From Serendipita indica DSM 11827 (Eukaryota; Basidiomycota; Agaricomycetes; Sebacinales; Serendipitaceae), in NCBI GenBank assembly GCA_910890315.1, contig CAJVGD010000020.1, positions 186,001-250,000 on the forward strand: a stretch of DNA of 64,000 nucleotides. The letters are read 5' to 3'. The translations under genes were made by a program, and so were the position numbers. The notes beneath the pieces are model-generated. The model saw nothing but the letters and a program-made list of their open reading frames with translations. It made no database searches and was not told the origin of the DNA. Every line of letters begins with the position of its first letter. The first letter of the stretch is position 1. This document shows, piece after piece, positions 58,910 through 64,000 of the stretch.

Positions 58910-61541
58910 ATGGCTCAGACTTATGTCCCTCAACAACCCGTCGCCCAGGCCGGCTCGGACAGCGTCCAAGACAGGATAGAAAACGGCGAGAATATTGAAG
59001 ATGTTCAGCAAGCCTATGTTCAGCTTCAAACCCGGTACGCTCATCCCCTCGTGATTGTGTCCAACGGCTGACACAATATGCCTCTACAGCCTCGTCGGTG
59101 CCGTCGACGCGACCAAGGATATTCTCTCGTCCATCAAAGACTTTAACAAGTCTTCCTGGATCGTTCGTTACCCAACCCTCGCCGAGTCTTCGTCACCATC
59201 ATCAGACTCCACAAAGAATGCCCCCGCCGTGGGGAGGGGAATGCGACGCGCCCTCTCTTTCGCAGACGACCCATCGTCTTCGCGAGAGGTCGTCATTCGA
59301 CCCGGCATGCATCGATCCATGACTCTCGCAGCAGTCTCGGAGAATGAAGAGGCGCAGCACGACCATCAACCTCAGTTTGGTGACGCGCTTACCGAGGAGC
59401 CAGATCCAACGCTTCTTCCTCCTTCGTCCAATTTCAATCTCCTCAAGCTCGATCTCAAGCTTGGCCCGACTGGCACCACCCCTGCCTTTTTGATCAATCA
59501 GCTCGAGAAGACTTCGATTGCAAACTTGATCGAAGAACGCATCGATAGCACGCTAAACCACATGGACAATCTCAAGGCTCGCGCAGAGGATACGTCGAGC
59601 AAAATCCTCGTCACCGGTGACCTCAATGCCGGCAAGTCGACTTTCGTCAACGCACTCCTTCGTCGCGAGGTGATGCCCGTCGACCAGCAACCATGCACAG
59701 CCATGTTCTGCGAGGTTCATGATGCTGCCGACAATGACGGCAAGGAGGAGGTTCATCTCGTCAAGGACGGTGTCCGGTACGAGCGCACCGACGATTCGAC
59801 CTTTATTCGTGCATCGCTCTCCGACTTGGAGAGTCTTGTTGTCGAACCGGAAAACGCCCAGCGTGTCCTCAAGCTCTACGTCAACGACGCACGCAACCCG
59901 TCCGAATCACTCCTTCACAACGGTATCGCCGACATTGCCCTCATCGATGCGCCCGGTCTCAACCGTGACTCGCTGAAGACGACGGCCGTCTTTGCGCGTC
60001 AGGAGGAGATTGACGTTGTCGTCTTCGTCGTCTCTGCAGAGAACCACTTTACCCTCTCGGCCAAAGAGTTCCTTTGGAACGCGAGCAACGAAAAGGCGTA
60101 CATTTTCATCGTCGTCAACCGCTTCGACCAGATCAGAGACAAGGCCAGGTGCAAGCGCCTTGTCCTCGACCAGATCAAGCAACTCAGCCCGAGGACGTAT
60201 GAAGATGCGGAGGACCTCGTCCACTTCGTCGACTCCAGCTCGGCACTTCATTCGACATCGGTCAATGGTGCATTTGACAAGCTCGAGTCGGATTTGCGCT
60301 CGTTTGTGCTTGTCAAGCGCTCCAAATCCAAGCTTCAGCCAGTCGTCACCTATCTCGACAATGTTCTCGCAGACGTCAGCCTGCTCGCATCCTCCAACGC
60401 CATTCTGGCCGAGTCGGAGCGGGATTTGGCCCGTGCTGCCCTCGAGGTTGCTCGCCCGATCCTCGAAAAGATGAAAGCCAGCCGTGAGGGACTCGAGGAT
60501 GGACTGGAGAACGTCGAGGACGATGGTGCCACCAAGGCCCGCACTCGCACCCGCGATCGTCTCAACAATGCTTTGGACCGCGTTGGTACGGGAAACCTCG
60601 CCGAGGAGGGTGCGATCAGCATGCCAGAGTACCCTGGTCTCCTCGGTGTTCTCGAATATACGCGTGACGTCAAAAAGGCTCTCCTCGCCTCCCTCGACTT
60701 GTCCGTCAAGCTTGCCGAGGACGAGGCGCGTCTCATTACCTCTGCTGGTGTTGCCAAGATTCAAGACATGGAGGAAGTGTATCTTCCTGAAGGTGTCGAG
60801 CGATCCCGCCGTGTCTTTATGCCTTCGGCCATGTTCTCGCTCCGAGCCGCCAAAAAGGCCAAGCGCAACTCTGGCACGCTCGTCGTAGGAGGCATTCACG
60901 GACTCGGCATCGGTCTCGCTCAGCGCCCAGAGATGCTCGACGTTTCCTTCTTGGACATTATGGACCTCCAGCACCGACTGTCCACCCATCTCAAGGGCTC
61001 AGACGAGAGCAAGAGCGGCCTCGACTCAAACGATGCGGCTGCTGGTGCTCTTAGCTTGGCGTCACTTGGTGTCGGTGCGCTGACGCTTGCCAGTGGCAAG
61101 GCTGTTGGACTCCGTGGTGCATTCGAGGGCCTGGTGCGCATCACCGACTTGTTCGGCAATGAGACGGCGCGCAAGTGGGCTGCACCGGTGCTCGGTGCGT
61201 TCACGATTGGGTTGACGGTGTACTTTGTGCTCGAGTTGCCCAGCACCATTCCCAAAAATGTTGGACGACGGATCAAGGCTAGTCTTATTCGTGGAGAGGA
61301 AGGACAGGAAGAGGAGCTCAAGTTTGTCAATGCGCATGCTACTCGCATCTCACGCGAGACGCGCAAAGTGTTGAGATTGGCGAGCTGGGACTTGAGGGAG
61401 AGGTTCCGTGGTGCGATGGAGGAGCGTCAACAGGAGGTCAAGGCCAACGAGGAGCAGGAGCGTCGGGCGATCAAGGCATTTGAGTTCTTCGAGGCTATGA
61501 CAGGAAAGGCGGCGGATGTCTCGGAGCTGGTTCACTCATGA
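58910..61541 (+). CDS. Mitofusin Fzo1 (dynamin-like GTPase)
   Basis: The outer-membrane GTPase that fuses mitochondria. The ATG at 58910 gives MAQTYVPQQPVAQAGSDSVQ; one 55-base intron follows ...YVQLQTR, and the rest is a single exon. The GTPase has G1 GDLNAGKST, a G2 Thr in QQPCTAMF, G3 DAPGLN and G4 NRFDQ. The N-terminal heptad region LIEERIDSTLNHMDNLKARA precedes it. Near the end are two hydrophobic stretches (LSLASLGVGALTLASGKAVG and WAAPVLGAFTIGLTVYFVLE) that make the paired membrane anchor, then the C-terminal coiled coil FRGAMEERQQEVKANEEQER. Length near 860 residues is normal. Confidence 0.94.
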
Positions 61542-62129
61542 ACACCGGGGCTCAAACCGTCTGACCTGATTTATTGTTTAGCATCTTATCGCTCACGCCA
61601 ATTAGACGACATTGCCGACGTCCGTTCATTCTGATACCGAAGCCCATCCGGCTCTCTCTGTGTCGGCTCGCATTCTCTGCCCACTCGACGCTTCTTTCCC
61701 TCGTCCCTCTTCATGACTTGTTTTTGGTCTGTTCCAGTATTGCCTTATGAAATGTGCTAAACCCATGCTGTGTCGTTAGAGCTATGTGACTCGAAATGGA
61801 ATTGTGTTTACGTTCTATTAGTGGTTTTCCAAGGGCACTGCCACTCCCGCTCTCGGTTGTCGTGCTGGAAGCTGTATGGCACTACAGGCTCTGGGAGGCG
61901 GTCAGTCACTTGGTGCCGAACTCTTTCGCGTCGCTGGCCGGCAAAGAAGATAAAATAGGGAGGATCTACAGACTTGAGCAACAATGAAAGATCAACGAGA
62001 CACTGGACCTACTCCTGCGCTGGCAGTTCACACACGGTCTGGCTCAAGCTCTGGTTCAGAGCGACTGCTCATCCGTGCAATCAAACGGTTGCACCTGACG
62101 AATGTGGTGCGCATCTCAGACACCCAAGT
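61542..62129. other. Intergenic gap
   Basis: About 590 bases between mitofusin and the F-box-like gene on the same strand. The F-box frame is open upstream of its ATG, but no better start is seen. Confidence 0.35.
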
Positions 62130-63527
62130 ATGTCCCTTTCTCATCTGAGCTGGAACGACATACTGACAGACGCCGAGCGACCAAGCAATCGCCCAAGTCT
62201 AGCGGCGCGCTTACCAGACGAGATCTTAATATCCATCTTTCGAAATCTTCAGAGGGCCCATGTCGATTCTGGATTCGTCCTCTCGGGCTCCCAAGAACCA
62301 AAGGATGTTTTGCGCGCCACCCGCCTCGTCTGTAAGGCGTGGTACCCAGCCGCGACCGCAATCTTCTTTGAACGCGTGCAATTATTCGAGTGTAGGGAAA
62401 TTGAGTTGTTCCTCGAACTCTTGAAAGATCCAGATGCGGTACACGTACGTTCGCTCGTGCGTACCCTCATCGTCCCCTCGCGCGTGGGGAATCGTATGCC
62501 GAGTTGTCTACGACGCGATTTGGCAAAAATGGTCAATATGCTGGAGGATTTGAGGATACTGGACTTTACGTGCCCGGTTGCGGTGTTTGGCAACGTGGAT
62601 GAGCGCAAGCAAACGGTGGATTACGCGGCTGAAGAGAGGCCATTTGTGCTACCCATCGCACAGGGAAAACACGCAAACCTGACGTCGTTGAGCATCCACT
62701 CGGACGTATACAACCCCAGCACATTTCCTTACCTCCTCACGCACGCCTTTCCCCGCTTGGAGCATCTGGCGCTCGATGATTTTTGGCTCGCATACGATGT
62801 TTCGCCACTCACTACCCCACCACTTACGCGCCTCAAACACTTTGAATTCTCGCGTGGGAGTTCGGTGTGGAGGCTTGACGAGTGGTTACTCGCGTGTCCC
62901 ATGTTGCAAAAGGTTACTTTGCGCGGGACGGACATCTGCTCGAGTCCCCTCTCACCTCCACTGAAACTTTTTACCGAGGAGACAAGTCTCAAGACGCTCG
63001 AATTGATCGAGATGAACATTGCATGGGATGCAGAGACGCAGTTATTCCAATGGCTGGATGAGTGTCCCTCGATCGAAGAGTTGACGCTGGATGTCTCGAT
63101 GGACGAAAAGCTTACCACGCCTCTTAGCCACACCAGAAAAAAGGTTACTCTTCGATGGGGCCAGACGGATCTACCCGACAATATTCGGGGTCAAATTGAC
63201 CAACTCATCCGATTTTTCCCTGCATATGAGCACGAGATGATGTTCTGTTGTAAGCATCATCCTGGGCCGGCCCTCTTGGACGACCAGAAGATCTGGCAAA
63301 ATTATACAATGCAGCATGAAGTCTGTGAGTGTGATGGTGTGTATCCACAGTTTAAACTATCGCATTACTCTTACATTTCTACAGATACGAAGAAGGGTTC
63401 GTTTTGGAAGAGACATCTTCTATATCCACTCGCACTAAAGGCAGGACCCGTCGTCAGAAAATGCTTGACAAAAGACGAGTATGATATGCTTCTCTGGCAA
63501 CTTCCCATCTTGAAGTACATCTGGTAA
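62130..63527 (+). CDS. F-box-like protein
   Basis: Start MSLSHLSWNDILTDAERPSN, then an F-box: LAARLPDEILISIFRNL, with the usual ending LRATRLVCKAWYPAATAIFF. The rest is a run of Leu-rich segments (FLELLKDPDAVHVRSLVRTL; LTSLSIHSDVYN; LEHLALDDFWLAY; LQKVTLRGTDIC; LKTLELIEMNIAW), probably an LRR-like solenoid that would select substrates for an SCF ubiquitin ligase. A 60-base GTGAGT...CTACAG stretch at about 63326-63385 keeps the frame and is probably an intron, giving HEVYTKKGSFWKRH. Such proteins are abundant in Agaricomycetes. The end is LPILKYIW. Confidence 0.8.
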   Translation: MSLSHLSWNDILTDAERPSNRPSLAARLPDEILISIFRNLQRAHVDSGFVLSGSQEPKDVLRATRLVCKAWYPAATAIFFERVQLFECREIELFLELLKDPDAVHVRSLVRTLIVPSRVGNRMPSCLRRDLAKMVNMLEDLRILDFTCPVAVFGNVDERKQTVDYAAEERPFVLPIAQGKHANLTSLSIHSDVYNPSTFPYLLTHAFPRLEHLALDDFWLAYDVSPLTTPPLTRLKHFEFSRGSSVWRLDEWLLACPMLQKVTLRGTDICSSPLSPPLKLFTEETSLKTLELIEMNIAWDAETQLFQWLDECPSIEELTLDVSMDEKLTTPLSHTRKKVTLRWGQTDLPDNIRGQIDQLIRFFPAYEHEMMFCCKHHPGPALLDDQKIWQNYTMQHEVCECDGVYPQFKLSHYSYISTDTKKGSFWKRHLLYPLALKAGPVVRKCLTKDEYDMLLWQLPILKYIW

Positions 63528-63658
63528 TCTGAACTCTCACCTCTTATCATCCGTGGACAGTCACGATTTGTAGTGTATTCGGGGTTCATTATGTACAGTT
63601 TGATACGAATTATGGCCAGGTTGAGATGGAACATCTTTGAGAGCAACTACCAACATGC

Positions 63659-64000
63659 TACATAACCTGATTGTCATCCCAAGCATCCATGACTCGCTTG
63701 TCCGTAGTTCGAAATTTACGCCGCTTTCGAGCCCTTTTACCCACCTCTCTAGACCAACCGGGATCGGGAGAAGCAGTTTCATCCTCTACCACAAGTTAGC
63801 ATCCAATGATTGAGAAGTCGAACACCTTGCTTACCATTCATGTCATCTAATATCTGGAACCGTACATTGATCCCATAAGTACTCGATAGCGCAAGAAACC
63901 GACGACCGTTCAACTTGTACCACGAATCTTCGGAAAAGACAATGATAACAACTTGTGAGACTGTGGGACCTCTTGTAAGATATTCATTCCACTGCCATTG
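63659..64000 (-). CDS. 3' end of an unknown gene (partial)
   Basis: Runs off the right edge. The visible part reads QWQWNEYLTRGPTVSQVVII, VFSEDSWYKLNGRRFLALSS and TYGINVRFQILDDMN. After a ~52-base intron it continues EDETASPDPGWSREVGKRAR, KRRKFRTTDKRVMDAWDDNQ and VM. The end has a strong basic cluster (KRARKRRKF), a likely nuclear signal. The family is not recognised. Confidence 0.6.

Noticed and set aside
59907-60989. 360-codon open frame antisense to the mitofusin gene
   Set aside because: It mirrors the codon pattern of Fzo1, has no recognisable domain, and lies wholly inside a conserved coding exon.
1-64000. tRNA genes, rRNA, CRISPR arrays, transposon ends
   Set aside because: Looked for cloverleaf cores, direct-repeat arrays and long terminal or inverted repeats by eye; none convincing.

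Overview
The window looks like nuclear DNA of a basidiomycete fungus, most probably an Agaricomycete and perhaps of the Rhizoctonia/Ceratobasidium group. Genes are dense and lie on both strands, and nearly all are cut by many 45-60 nt GT-AG introns. The gene content also fits: a WD40-type NLR, a laccase, tandem peptidyl-Lys metalloendopeptidases, a membrane ergosteryl/ceramide glucosidase and basidiomycete-style Smy2, Ufd2, Scc2 and Fzo1 genes. The genus is inference. I saw no tRNA, rRNA, CRISPR array or recognisable transposon.

Layout. 0.8-2.4 kb: a small protein with a TATA box and a reductase/epimerase. 3.1-5.0 kb: a broken NACHT-WD40 gene. 5.8-9.8 kb: a small secreted protein and a GH5 glucosidase. 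9.9-11.8 kb: a multi-pass membrane protein and a relic of a second copy. 12-16 kb: a Jlp2/CCDC25 homologue, two single-helix membrane proteins and an acidic-tailed protein. 17-22 kb: a GYF-domain Smy2-like protein. 22-24.5 kb: GAR transformylase divergent from an HNH-type protein, then a two-helix membrane protein. 24.8-34.4 kb: one giant minus-strand gene (DUF6606/DUF3638/DUF3645). 35.3-39.7 kb: Ufd2. 40.1-40.9 kb: a pseudogene. 41.0-48.2 kb: the cohesin loader Scc2/Mis4. 48.4-50.5 kb: laccase. 51.5-54.2 kb: two unknown genes. 55.0-58.0 kb: two tandem M35 peptidases. 58.9-61.5 kb: mitofusin Fzo1. 62.1-63.5 kb: an F-box-like protein. From 63.7 kb to the edge: the 3' end of an unknown gene.

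The core genes (Scc2, Ufd2, Fzo1, GAR transformylase, Smy2) are housekeeping and not an operon. The accessory genes (NLR, laccase, M35 pair, secreted protein, GH5) fit wood, plant or cell-wall interaction and non-self recognition. The most interesting item is the giant protein. Across more than 1,000 residues it keeps motifs matching an SF2/SecA-like ATPase core: GEGKSS, DESD, SGTND, RGTD and QGCMRMRR. Its last third needs about seven small frame changes to read through, while the first two thirds are clean. Several apparent frame changes elsewhere sit at mononucleotide runs, so base-calling indels must be separated from real decay before genes are called dead.
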